NCBI RefSeq assembly: GCF_900635455.1
Contig: NZ_LR134116.1
Span: 4,092,001 to 4,156,000 of the forward strand
DNA from: Yersinia intermedia
GTDB taxonomy: Bacteria > Pseudomonadota > Gammaproteobacteria > Enterobacterales > Enterobacteriaceae
DNA: 64,000 nucleotides
Direction: 5' to 3'
Of the stretch, positions 30,967 through 39,227 are shown piece by piece; position 1 is the stretch's first letter; every line of letters starts with the position of its first letter. The notes under the pieces are model-generated. The model was not told where the DNA came from. It made no database searches and worked only from the letters and a program-made list of their open reading frames with translations. The position numbers were made by a program, and so were the translations under genes.

Positions 30967-31669
30967 AGTCAATAATCTTCGGGTCAGTTTCCCTCAGAAG
31001 AATCAGGTAAAAACAGCGGTTGAATCCGTAAGTTTTGCGGTTGAAGCGGGTGAAACCTTCAGCCTGATCGGTGCATCCGGTTGTGGTAAATCCACCGTAT
31101 TACGCACTCTGGCCGGTCTACAGCGAGAATGGCAAGGAGAGATAACCTTGCTGGGTACACCGTTACGGCCAGGGCACCGTTTCACCGGCCAACTGCGTAA
31201 AGATGTGCAGATGGTGTTTCAAGACCCTTATGCCTCGCTGCACCCTCAGCATAATATCCAGCGCACACTGGGTGAGCCATTAAAGATTCATGGTGAAAAG
31301 AATATCCAGCAGCGAATTGTCAGTGCATTAGAGCAAGTAGGTCTGCCTGCTTCTGCCGCCCAGCGTTACCCTCATCAGTTCTCTGGCGGCCAGCGCCAAC
31401 GTATTGCTATTGCCCGCGCCTTGCTGCTACGCCCTAAACTGTTGTTGTTGGATGAGCCAACCTCGGCGTTAGATATGTCAGTGCAGGCAGAGATCCTCAA
31501 TTTGCTCAATCACTTGAAACGCGAACATGGCATGACATATTTATTGGTCAGCCACGACAGCGATGTGGTGGCCCATATGTCTGAACGCGCGGCCCTGATG
31601 GAGAGCGGGAAGATAGTAAGAGAGTTTACCCGGCAGGATTTAGAGCTGGCTGAGCATTTTATGGGATAG
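30953..31669 (+). CDS. ABC transporter ATPase (DppF-like)
   Basis: A 238-residue ATPase and last gene of the operon, overlapping the previous one by 14 bases. Walker A GASGCGKST, Q-loop VFQDPYASLHP, signature FSGGQRQRIAIARAL, Walker B LLLLDEPTSALD and switch LLVSHDSDV are all intact. It is shorter than DppF/OppF because it lacks the usual C-terminal extension with the solute-specific cysteines. Together the five genes make a complete importer. Confidence 0.92.
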   Translation: MALIEVNNLRVSFPQKNQVKTAVESVSFAVEAGETFSLIGASGCGKSTVLRTLAGLQREWQGEITLLGTPLRPGHRFTGQLRKDVQMVFQDPYASLHPQHNIQRTLGEPLKIHGEKNIQQRIVSALEQVGLPASAAQRYPHQFSGGQRQRIAIARALLLRPKLLLLDEPTSALDMSVQAEILNLLNHLKREHGMTYLLVSHDSDVVAHMSERAALMESGKIVREFTRQDLELAEHFMG

Positions 31670-31700
31670 CGTTTTGCCGTTCACTCGTGGGTTAAGGTTT

Positions 31701-31893
31701 GGTTGATAGAGTTGATCGGATCACTGTTTCAGTTGATTCGGTGCTCAGATTCGGTTGTTAGAGTAGATCGGATCACTGTTTCGGTTGATTCGGTGCTCAG
31801 ATTCGGTTGTTAGAGTAGATCGGATCACTGTTTCGGTTGATTCGGTGCTCAGATTCGGTTGATAGAATAGATCGGATCACTGTTTCGGTTGAT
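31701..31893. repeat. Tandem array of a 52-bp unit (about 3.7 copies)
   Basis: Copies begin at 31701, 31753, 31805 and 31857. Each starts ggttgttaga or ggttgataga and contains gatcggatcactgtttcggt; the last copy breaks off near 31893. There is no spacer between copies, so this is not a CRISPR array. It starts 31 bp after the ABC operon. Confidence 0.9.
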
Positions 31894-32401
31894 AATCATT
31901 CAGCGCTCACTTAATTTCCGCCGCTTCAACCGAGTTAAGGCCCATAAGCGTGGGCCTTAACAATCCGCGCTTGCGCACGTATCGCTGGCCTGCTGCGCAG
32001 GTACCCTCGGTTCATCACTTCGCTGGCGGGACGGTGTGATTCGCATCCATGCTCAAGCACACCTCAACCCGCCATCCTTGGCGGGTTGCCCTTGCAACAC
32101 TCTTCACTCGGCTGCTCAAATGTGCTTTTAAACATCAAAACCTAAAGAAAAGGTTTTGATTTTGACGTTGGGCGCAATCAGGAATATTGCCGACAAAGAT
32201 TGCAGGCCGAATGAGCCGCATGGACGCGGCGAAAGGGGCTGTCGAGCTGGGAGCGAGTCGGCCCCGGTTCGATTAGCCTGCAAGCGGCCGGAGGGCATGG
32301 CGAAGCCACAATATTTCGCGCAAGCGCGGGATTCCACAAGGGGGCGCGCCCGCCCCCTTTGGCGGTTGAGGCGACTAAGGCTAGGTTAACCGTAAAGTTA
32401 T
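31894..32401. other. G+C-rich non-coding segment between inverted repeat arrays
   Basis: About 500 bases without a convincing gene. Visible hairpins are taaggccca/tgggcctta (31937-31960) and atcaaaacc/ggttttgat followed by ttt (32138-32164), a possible terminator. Distant inverted matches such as cgcgcttgcgc (about 31967) and gcgcaagcgcg (about 32318) suggest a long-range fold. Open frames here have no family features. Confidence 0.5.
32138..32164 (+). terminator. Possible intrinsic terminator within the repeat block
   Basis: A 9-bp stem atcaaaacc/ggttttgat with a 9-base loop and a short T run. It could end transcription entering from the ABC operon. Confidence 0.5.
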
Positions 32402-32489
32402 AACAACCGAATCCGAGCACCGGATCAACCAAAATAATGATCCGATCTACTCCAACAACCAAATCAACCAAAATAATAAACCGGATCAC
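32402..32489. repeat. Inverted partial array of the 52-bp unit (about 1.7 copies)
   Basis: The complement reads ggttgttggagtagatcgga and cggtgctcggattcggttgt, clearly the same unit as at 31701-31893 with scattered differences. Its opposite orientation makes the two arrays an inverted repeat around the central segment. Confidence 0.8.
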
Positions 32490-32508
32490 TTACCACCAGG
32501 ACGAGTGA

Positions 32509-33033
32509 CTAAAACCCCTTAACCAACCCCACCACACCCTGAACATAACGATCTAAAGTATCTTCAGACATCTCATTTGCCCCCTGCACCAAAAACGGTG
32601 GCAAATAATCCATCCCGGTCAGGTTCGCCATCGCATGGAAGGGTAATAACAGATCCAACGCCGGATAACGGTTATATCCTTGTGGCGTATAATCCTGTGC
32701 CTTCCCACCCGTGGAAACCACCAACTGCAACGGCTTACCCTGTAGCTTATTGCCACCACTGCCGTAGGCAAAACCATGAGTTAATACCGCATCCTGCCAT
32801 TCACTTAAAATAGCCGGTGAGCTGTACCAGTAAAACGGAAACATCATCACAATCACATCATGTGACTTCAACAACTCCTGTTCCCGCACCACATCTATTT
32901 GAAAATCAGGGTATTCACGCATCAATTCATGCACCGTGACATTCGCTAATGGGCGGATTGCCTCTATCAACCGACGGTTAATACGAGACTCATCTGGGTG
33001 ACGATGGGATGTTAAAACTAAAATACCGGACAT
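32509..33033 (-). CDS. NAD(P)H-dependent flavodoxin-fold oxidoreductase
   Basis: A 174-residue protein of the Flavodoxin_2 (NQO/KefF/MdaB-like) family. FMN or FAD contacts are expected at TSHRHPDESRINR (N-terminal loop) and FPFYWYSSPAILSEWQDAVLTHGFAYG, a family signature. Members reduce quinones or similar electrophiles with NAD(P)H. The start MSGILVL (33033) matches relatives better than the upstream in-frame start at 33051. It is divergent from a LysR regulator 104 bp away, which probably controls it. Confidence 0.88.
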   Translation of the reverse strand: MSGILVLTSHRHPDESRINRRLIEAIRPLANVTVHELMREYPDFQIDVVREQELLKSHDVIVMMFPFYWYSSPAILSEWQDAVLTHGFAYGSGGNKLQGKPLQLVVSTGGKAQDYTPQGYNRYPALDLLLPFHAMANLTGMDYLPPFLVQGANEMSEDTLDRYVQGVVGLVKGF

Positions 33034-33137
33034 AGCGTTTTCTCCAACCAATTTGATAACCTTATTTTTTCATTTTCCGGCAGGCAGGTGTAGGCTGCTA
33101 TCAGTCACATTAATTTCAACTCAAGGTATCAACCACT

Positions 33138-34061
33138 ATGTCGCTGCCTTTGGATATTCATCGTTTACTGCCCGCTTTTCTCACCGCAGCTCAGAGTGAG
33201 AACTTCTCCACCGCCGCCAGACAGCTAGGTATCACACCTGCTGCGGTCAGCAAGAATATCCGCGTACTGGAAGAAAAACTGGCGCTACGTCTGTTTCAGC
33301 GCAATACCCACAGCGTGGTGCTAACGGATGAAGGCAAAACATTACTGGCACGAGTGGCACCACTGTGGCAGGCACTTTCCAACACACTGGATACGGTGCG
33401 TAATAATGATGAGCAACAACCCAGTGGTACGGTACGGGTCAGTGTCATCCCCGGCTTTGGCCGCCAACTGTTGATGCCACTTATTCCAAAATTTATGGCG
33501 CGTTATCCACAGATTGATTTGGATCTTTCATTGGAGGCCAGAGTGGTGAATTTGGTCGGAGAAGGATTTGATGTCGGTATCGGTACTCGCATCGATCCCG
33601 ATAGCCGCTTAATTGCCCGCCAGTTTTACCCAATGCAAATGCTTCTGGCGGCATCCCCTGCTTATCTGGCCCGCAATGGTTCACCCACCAGCCCACAGGA
33701 TCTCTATCAACATCAGTGTTTAATACACCGTAATCCATCAAATGGCCGGAGAGTAAAATGGCAATTGCAGCAAAATAATGAGGTACAATCTTTAGAGTTG
33801 TCAGGTCGTTTGATCTCTTCCCAGCCGGATATGCTGCTACATGCCGCATTAGCGGATATGGGGATCACCTATGTGGCACAATGGCATGCAGCATCACATT
33901 TTGCTGACGGTAGCCTTATGCCCGTATTGGCGAGTTACTGGCCCGCCCCTACCCCAGTATGGCTTTATTATGCTTCTGCCGATTTACCGCCCAGAGTCCG
34001 CGTTTGGGTTGATTTTCTGTTAAAACATTTCGGTCCGCATCACGCTTTATCCGCACAATAA
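33138..34061 (+). CDS. LysR-family transcriptional regulator
   Basis: A 307-residue regulator. The N-terminal winged helix-turn-helix is clear (FLTAAQSENFSTAARQLG, TPAAVSKNIRVLEEKL, LFQRNTHSVVLTDEG), followed by a substrate-binding domain of two alpha/beta lobes (about 95-295). It is divergently paired with the flavodoxin-like oxidoreductase gene, the classic arrangement for a LysR regulator and its target. The inducer is unknown; an electrophile or quinone would fit the neighbour, but this is inference. Confidence 0.92.
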   Translation: MSLPLDIHRLLPAFLTAAQSENFSTAARQLGITPAAVSKNIRVLEEKLALRLFQRNTHSVVLTDEGKTLLARVAPLWQALSNTLDTVRNNDEQQPSGTVRVSVIPGFGRQLLMPLIPKFMARYPQIDLDLSLEARVVNLVGEGFDVGIGTRIDPDSRLIARQFYPMQMLLAASPAYLARNGSPTSPQDLYQHQCLIHRNPSNGRRVKWQLQQNNEVQSLELSGRLISSQPDMLLHAALADMGITYVAQWHAASHFADGSLMPVLASYWPAPTPVWLYYASADLPPRVRVWVDFLLKHFGPHHALSAQ

Positions 34062-34163
34062 GTCACATAAAAATATCGTTTTTGTGACGCACTGAACAGG
34101 GAATAGACCTAACGTCGATTTCCTTGTTCTAAGTCAAATTAGTTGACTGTCACTTCTGCCATT

Positions 34164-34208
34164 ACCCATATATAGTGTTTATAGTAATTCAAACACCTAT
34201 ATGTAGTA
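34164..34208. promoter_or_regulatory. Probable pair of NrdR boxes upstream of nrdD
   Basis: acccatatatagtgt (34164-34178) and acacctatatgtagta (34193-34208) resemble the NrdR box ACACwATATATwGTGT. Their centres are about 30 bp apart, close to the roughly three helical turns typical of NrdR box pairs. NrdR represses ribonucleotide reductase genes when dATP is high. Confidence 0.5.
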
Positions 34209-34303
34209 GTTATCCACAAACCATCCACACCTTCCCCGCAGCCCTTATGCGCTGCGGCTTGTCTTGTGGATAACCTTTGCTACAGGCAACAGGAGCAGGC
34301 ATT

Positions 34304-36442
34304 GTGAAAACAGTAGTGATTAAGCGGGACGGTTGTCAGGTACCTTTCGATGAGGTGCGGATCAAGGAAGCCGTCGAGCGTGCAGCCTTAGCTGTTGGCG
34401 TTGTGGACGCAGATTATTGTGCAACTGTTGCCCGAGTGGTCGCTCAGACGATGGAAAACCAGCCGAAAGTTGATATCCGCGACATCCAAACTGCGGTAGA
34501 AAACCAACTGATGGCCGGTCAATACAAGCAGTTAGCTCGCGCCTATATTGAATATCGCCATGACAGGGATATCTCGCGGGAACTGCGTGGTCGCCTGAAT
34601 CAGGAAATCCGTGGATTGGTTGAGCAAAGTAACAAAGCGCTGCTTAACGAAAATGCCAATAAAGACAGTAAAGTGATCCCCACCCAGCGCGATCTGCTGG
34701 CGGGTATTGTCGCGAAACATTATGCCAAACAGCATATCTTGCCACGGGATGTGGTGTTAGCGCATGAACGAGGTGAAATCCACTATCACGATTTGGATTA
34801 CGCGCCCTTCTTCCCGATGTTCAACTGTATGTTGATTGATCTCGATGGCATGCTGACCCAAGGCTTTAAAATGGGTAATGCGGAAATCGAACCACCGAAA
34901 TCCATTTCTACTGCCACCGCAGTGACCGCACAAATTATCGCTCAGGTTGCCAGCCATATCTATGGTGGTACAACCATTAACCGTATCGATGAAATTCTGG
35001 CCCCGTTTGTCACTGAAAGTTTTAACAAACATAAATCTGTGGCCCAAGAGTGGCAAATTCCTGATGCCGCCGGTTATGCCATGTCGCGCACCGAGAAAGA
35101 GTGTTACGACGCCTTCCAGTCGCTGGAATATGAAGTTAATACCCTTCACACCGCCAACGGTCAGACACCGTTTGTCACTTTCGGTTTTGGCTTGGGCACC
35201 AGTTGGCAATCACGCATGATCCAGCAGGCCATTTTGCGTAACCGTATTGCTGGCTTGGGCAAAAATCGCAAAACCGCGGTATTCCCAAAACTGGTGTTTG
35301 CTATCCGTGATGGTCTGAATCACAAGTTTGGTGATGCCAATTACGATATCAAACAGTTGGCGCTGGAGTGTGCGACTAAACGCATGTACCCAGACATTCT
35401 GAATTACGACCAAGTCGTAAAAGTCACCGGTTCCTTTAAAACCCCAATGGGCTGCCGCAGCTTCCTCGGTGTGTATGAAGAAGAGGGTAAACAGATCCAT
35501 GATGGCCGTAATAACTTGGGGGTTATCAGCCTTAACCTGCCACGTATTGCGCTGGAAGCCAAAGGCGATGAAGCCCACTTCTGGCAATTACTGGATGAAC
35601 GCCTGCTGTTAGCCAAGAAAGCCCTGATGACCCGTATTGCCCGTCTGGAAGGGATTAAAGCACGTGTGGCACCGATTCTGTATATGGAAGGGGCTTGCGG
35701 CGTGCGCTTACAAGCCGACGACAACGTTTCTGAGATCTTTAAAAATGGCCGCGCATCCATCTCGCTGGGCTTTATCGGTATCCATGAAACGGTTAATGCG
35801 CTGTTTGGTCATCAGACCCATGTCTTTGATGACGAAAAATTGCGTGAAAAGGGCGTGGCTATCGTCGAACGGATGAGACAAGCAACAGACACCTGGAAAG
35901 ATGAAACGGGTTACGCCTTCAGCTTGTACAGCACACCAAGTGAAAACCTGTGTGACCGCTTCTGCCGCCTTGATACCGCTGAATTTGGCGTGGTGGATGG
36001 CGTCACCGACAAGGGCTATTACACCAACAGCTTCCATCTGGACGTTGAGAAGAAAGTTAACCCATACGACAAACTGGACTTCGAAGCACCTTACCCACCA
36101 TTGGCGAACGGCGGCTTCATTTGTTACGGCGAATACCCTAACTTGCAGCATAACCTCAGAGCGTTGGAAGATGTCTGGGATTACAGCTACAGCCGAGTGC
36201 CCTATTACGGTACTAACACGCCAATTGATGAGTGCTACGAATGTGGCTTCACCGGTGAATTCTCTTGTACCAGCAAAGGTTTTACCTGCCCGAAATGTGG
36301 CAATCATGAGCCATCGAAAGTCTCAGTAACCCGTAGAGTATGTGGCTATCTGGGTAGCCCGGATGCGCGGCCATTCAATGCCGGTAAGCAAGAAGAAGTG
36401 AAACGACGCGTGAAACATCTGGCGAATGGACAACTGGGCTAA
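34304..36442 (+). CDS. nrdD: Anaerobic ribonucleoside-triphosphate reductase
   Basis: A 712-residue class III reductase, the same length as the E. coli enzyme. An N-terminal ATP cone (KTVVIKRDGCQVPFDEVRIKEAV) provides allosteric control. The C-terminal zinc site is CYEC...CPKC, and the glycyl radical lies in RRVCGYLG at Gly681, exactly the E. coli position. It reduces ribonucleoside triphosphates with formate when oxygen is absent. The GTG start at 34304 follows aggagcagg; a TTG at 34277 would add nine unsupported residues. Its activase gene nrdG follows after an ERIC. Confidence 0.97.
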   Translation: MKTVVIKRDGCQVPFDEVRIKEAVERAALAVGVVDADYCATVARVVAQTMENQPKVDIRDIQTAVENQLMAGQYKQLARAYIEYRHDRDISRELRGRLNQEIRGLVEQSNKALLNENANKDSKVIPTQRDLLAGIVAKHYAKQHILPRDVVLAHERGEIHYHDLDYAPFFPMFNCMLIDLDGMLTQGFKMGNAEIEPPKSISTATAVTAQIIAQVASHIYGGTTINRIDEILAPFVTESFNKHKSVAQEWQIPDAAGYAMSRTEKECYDAFQSLEYEVNTLHTANGQTPFVTFGFGLGTSWQSRMIQQAILRNRIAGLGKNRKTAVFPKLVFAIRDGLNHKFGDANYDIKQLALECATKRMYPDILNYDQVVKVTGSFKTPMGCRSFLGVYEEEGKQIHDGRNNLGVISLNLPRIALEAKGDEAHFWQLLDERLLLAKKALMTRIARLEGIKARVAPILYMEGACGVRLQADDNVSEIFKNGRASISLGFIGIHETVNALFGHQTHVFDDEKLREKGVAIVERMRQATDTWKDETGYAFSLYSTPSENLCDRFCRLDTAEFGVVDGVTDKGYYTNSFHLDVEKKVNPYDKLDFEAPYPPLANGGFICYGEYPNLQHNLRALEDVWDYSYSRVPYYGTNTPIDECYECGFTGEFSCTSKGFTCPKCGNHEPSKVSVTRRVCGYLGSPDARPFNAGKQEEVKRRVKHLANGQLG

Positions 36443-36458
36443 CCACTTAATACGATAT

Positions 36459-36653
36459 TACCCAAAGTAATTGGAGTTGCAGGTAGCCGGCAAGGGAGAT
36501 TCAAATCGGTCGGGAACCGATTTGAACAGCATTTATGCTAGCCCGCAGGGTTAGCATAAAGGATGAGGCTCATTAATCCCGATGAGCTTACTGATGTAAG
36601 TGATTCGGGTAAGTGAACGTAGCCAACACCCCCGCAGCGCCAAGTACAAAGGG
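36459..36653. repeat. ERIC with a two-hairpin insertion between nrdD and nrdG
   Basis: ERIC ends (acccaaagtaattggagttg; gcgccaagtacaaaggg) and core (cccgatgagcttactgatgt...gattcggg) are intact. About 70 bp is inserted left of the core. The insert forms two perfect hairpins: caaatcgg/ccgatttg (36502-36524) and tttatgcta/tagcataaa (36532-36560). Its right end supplies most of the ribosome binding site of nrdG. Confidence 0.85.
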
Positions 36654-36664
36654 AGGCACTGATT

Positions 36665-37129
36665 ATAAATTATCATCAATACTACCCGGTCGATGTCATC
36701 AACGGCCCAGGCACACGCTGCACGCTGTTCGTCTCTGGCTGCGTGCACGAGTGTGTCGGCTGTTATAACAAAAGTACCTGGCGACTGAATTCGGGTAAGC
36801 CATTTACCCGTGAAATAGAGGATCAGATAGTTGCTGATCTGAATGATACCCGTATCCATCGGCAGGGGTTATCCCTCTCCGGCGGTGATCCGCTGCACCC
36901 GCAAAACCTGTCCGCGATACTGCAACTGGTTAAGCGAGTGCGTAATGAGTGCGACGGCAAAGATATCTGGATCTGGACAGGTTACACTTTGGCTGAACTG
37001 ACCGACGAACAACAACAAGTGGTTGATCTGATCAACGTGTTGGTTGACGGCAAGTTCGTGCAAGATCTAAAAGATCCCTCACTGCTCTGGCGCGGCAGCG
37101 GTAATCAGGTTATCCATCACCTGCGTTAA
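36665..37129 (+). CDS. nrdG: Anaerobic ribonucleotide reductase activating protein (apparent ATA start)
   Basis: A radical SAM activase that installs the glycyl radical on NrdD. The CxxxCxxC cluster motif is C26-VHE-C30-VG-C33. The reading frame matches E. coli NrdG from its second residue (NYHQYYPVD), yet the codon where ATG is expected is ATA, preceded by ATT and CTG in frame. From the ATA the product is 154 residues, the E. coli length. A strong ribosome binding site (gggagg, 36651-36656) lies eight bases before the ATA. The first ordinary start, GTG at 36743, would remove the first cluster cysteine and cannot give an active enzyme. ATT at 36662 is the main alternative. Confidence 0.9.
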   Translation: MNYHQYYPVDVINGPGTRCTLFVSGCVHECVGCYNKSTWRLNSGKPFTREIEDQIVADLNDTRIHRQGLSLSGGDPLHPQNLSAILQLVKRVRNECDGKDIWIWTGYTLAELTDEQQQVVDLINVLVDGKFVQDLKDPSLLWRGSGNQVIHHLR

Positions 37130-37443
37130 TTTATTTCCGCCATTCTGCACACTGTTCAGGTTCAGAATGGCGACTCAAATCCCTTCTCAATATTAATCCG
37201 TAGCGACTCATTTCCCCTCCCGAATTAGGTACGCCAAAATAATATCGCACGCCGTAAAACTTCATCGTTCCGCCATCTCAGCTTAACCCTACTGTCATCA
37301 AAAGCAGCCAGCATAGCGGTGAGATCACTTACCGGTTATCACTATGACTATCCACCATCTGCCCGTCCGTTTTGCCACTTCTGTTGCTTCGCTGCGGCTA
37401 GAAACGGCCATCAGGGGGATAGCACTGCGAGGGTATATCTGCC
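37130..37443. promoter_or_regulatory. nrdG to phnF intergenic region with hairpin and possible Pho box
   Basis: A perfect 10-bp inverted repeat cgccattctg/cagaatggcg (37138-37172) without a T run lies just after nrdG. At 37292-37310 the sequence ctgtcatcaaaagcagcca has one perfect Pho-box half site (CTGTCAT) and a poor second half. PhoB control would fit the phn operon, but the match is partial. Confidence 0.4.
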
Positions 37444-38169
37444 ATGCACTTATCTAGACCACCGACCAGCTACCCCACCCGCTATCAACAAATTGCGGCC
37501 CAATTAGAACAAGAATTGCGCGGGGCCTATCGTTGTGGCGATTACCTGCCGTCAGAACAACAACTGGCTGATCGCTATCAAGTTAACCGCCATACCCTGC
37601 GCCGGGCGGTGGATGAACTGGTTGAGCGCGGCTGGCTACAACGCCGCCAGGGTATCGGCACGCTGGTATTAATGCGCCCATATGACTATCCACTGCATGC
37701 TAATGCTCGCTTTAGCCAGAACTTGCTGGATCAAGGTAGTGACCCCACCAGTGAGCGCTTACTCGCAGTTTTGCGCCCGTGTATAGAGCATGTAGCCAAA
37801 GCACTCTCACTGGCGGAAGGCACCACCGTGATCCATTTACGTACTCTGCGGCGGGTTAATGGCGTGCCGGTCTGTGTTATCGATCACTACCTGCCAGATC
37901 TGCGCTGGTGGCCGGCTTTACAGCAATTCAACTCCGGTTCATTGCATCAATTCATCACCCAGCATTTACAACAACCACTGAATCGTAGCCAAACCCGCAT
38001 CAGCGCACGTCGTGCGCAGGCAAAAGAGAGCCGCTTACTCGAGATTGCGACTCATGCGCCGCTGCTCTGTGTACGTACCTTAAATATCTGTGTTGATAGT
38101 CAGCAAGTGGCGGAATACTCCGTCAGCCTGACGCGGGCCGACATGATTGAATTGACGATGGAGCACTGA
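37444..38169 (+). CDS. phnF: GntR-family regulator of phosphonate use, PhnF
   Basis: A 241-residue HutC-subfamily regulator. The winged helix-turn-helix is at about residues 10-75 (YQQIAAQLEQELRGAYRCGDYLPSEQQLADRYQVNRHTLRRAVDEL, broken here for brevity around LPSEQQLA), followed by a UTRA ligand-binding domain. As the first gene it probably represses the phn operon until phosphonate metabolism begins. It abuts phnG without a gap. An open frame starting upstream at 37319 has no family features. Confidence 0.93.
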   Translation: MHLSRPPTSYPTRYQQIAAQLEQELRGAYRCGDYLPSEQQLADRYQVNRHTLRRAVDELVERGWLQRRQGIGTLVLMRPYDYPLHANARFSQNLLDQGSDPTSERLLAVLRPCIEHVAKALSLAEGTTVIHLRTLRRVNGVPVCVIDHYLPDLRWWPALQQFNSGSLHQFITQHLQQPLNRSQTRISARRAQAKESRLLEIATHAPLLCVRTLNICVDSQQVAEYSVSLTRADMIELTMEH

Positions 38170-38646
38170 ATGGAAACTCACCATACCCTTCGGCAAAACT
38201 GGATGTCGGTGTTAGCCCACAGCCAGCCAGCAGAGCTGCTTGCTCACTGGCAAGCCTTGAATTTGTCACCGCAATACCAAGTGATCCGCGCCCCAGAGAT
38301 AGGCCTAAACCAATTACAGGCACGGATGGGGGCGACTGGCCGCCGTTTTATCCTTGGCGATATGACCATAACGCGCGCTGTTATCAGGCTTAACGACAGC
38401 ATGGATGTTTATGGTTACAGCTACATTGCCGGGCGTAATAAGCCTCATGCCGAGCTGTGCGCCGTGCTGGATGCCTTGTTGCAACACTCTACCGTTAAGG
38501 GTAAGCCCGCCGGGTTGAATGAATTATTGCTGAAAACCGTGATTCACCCACTGGCCGCAATACAGCAAGAACGGCGGCAATTACGCGCTGGTGCTATCAC
38601 GGCCAGTAAGGTTGATTTCTTCACCTTGGTGCGGGGAGAGGACTGA
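38170..38646 (+). CDS. phnG: C-P lyase core subunit PhnG
   Basis: A 158-residue subunit of the PhnGHIJ core complex, with RQNWMSVLAHSQPAEL at the start and GATGRRFILGDMTITRAVIRL in the middle as in E. coli PhnG. With PhnH and PhnI it helps form ribose-1-(methylphosphonate) triphosphate from ATP and phosphonate. Its stop overlaps the phnH start by one base. Confidence 0.95.
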   Translation: METHHTLRQNWMSVLAHSQPAELLAHWQALNLSPQYQVIRAPEIGLNQLQARMGATGRRFILGDMTITRAVIRLNDSMDVYGYSYIAGRNKPHAELCAVLDALLQHSTVKGKPAGLNELLLKTVIHPLAAIQQERRQLRAGAITASKVDFFTLVRGED

Positions 38647-39227
38647 TGAGCCTATTAACTCACTTTGAGCATCCCGTGGATGATGCACAGTACACTTTTC
38701 GCCGTATTCTCAAAGCGTTGAGTGAACCTGGCGTGCTGGTAACACTGCCTCATGCTACCGGCTGGCAACCACTGAACCCGGCAACCACCAGTGTTCTGCT
38801 CACGCTGGCCGATCAGGAGACACCACTTTATCTCGACGCGGCACTTAATAGTGACACCGTGCAACACAATGTGCGTTTTCATACCGGTGCGCCCCTGACG
38901 ACATGCAGTGATAAATCCTCTTTTTCATTATTTAATAATGAGATAACAGCAGAGCAACTCGCTACCTGCCCGGCAGGTAATGAACTCTCACCGGAACAAT
39001 CCACTACGGTGGTGATTCAGACCGACAGCCTACACCACGGCGTGCCATTGCGGTTACGCGGGCCAGGCATTGAACACAGCCGCACCGTTGCACCCCACCT
39101 GCCCGTCGCCGTTTTGAATTATCTGCTTAACCGCCCTGCCGCATTTCCGGCTGGTATCGATTTTATGTTTACCTGTGGCGAGAGCCTGATGGCAATCCCA
39201 CGAACCACCCATGTGGAGGTGTGCTGA
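38646..39227 (+). CDS. phnH: C-P lyase core subunit PhnH
   Basis: A 193-residue PhnH homologue beginning with the family pattern FEHPVDDAQYTFRRILKALSEPG and ending IDFMFTCGESLMAIPRTTHVEV. PhnH is structurally PLP-enzyme-like and dimeric within the C-P lyase core complex. It overlaps phnI by one base (TGATG). Confidence 0.96.
   Translation: MSLLTHFEHPVDDAQYTFRRILKALSEPGVLVTLPHATGWQPLNPATTSVLLTLADQETPLYLDAALNSDTVQHNVRFHTGAPLTTCSDKSSFSLFNNEITAEQLATCPAGNELSPEQSTTVVIQTDSLHHGVPLRLRGPGIEHSRTVAPHLPVAVLNYLLNRPAAFPAGIDFMFTCGESLMAIPRTTHVEVC

Noticed and set aside
31701..31893. Tandem repeats considered as a CRISPR array.
   Set aside because: The 52-bp units adjoin directly without variable spacers, are imperfect, and no cas gene is nearby.
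32156..32389. A 77-codon frame in the G+C-rich repeat block.
   Set aside because: No ribosome binding site, no family features, and it overlaps hairpins and a terminator-like stem.
35708..36307. A 199-codon minus-strand frame within nrdD.
   Set aside because: Antisense shadow of a highly conserved enzyme with no recognisable features.
37319..37507. A 62-codon frame upstream of phnF.
   Set aside because: It overlaps the start of phnF in another frame and has no similarity to any protein I recognise.
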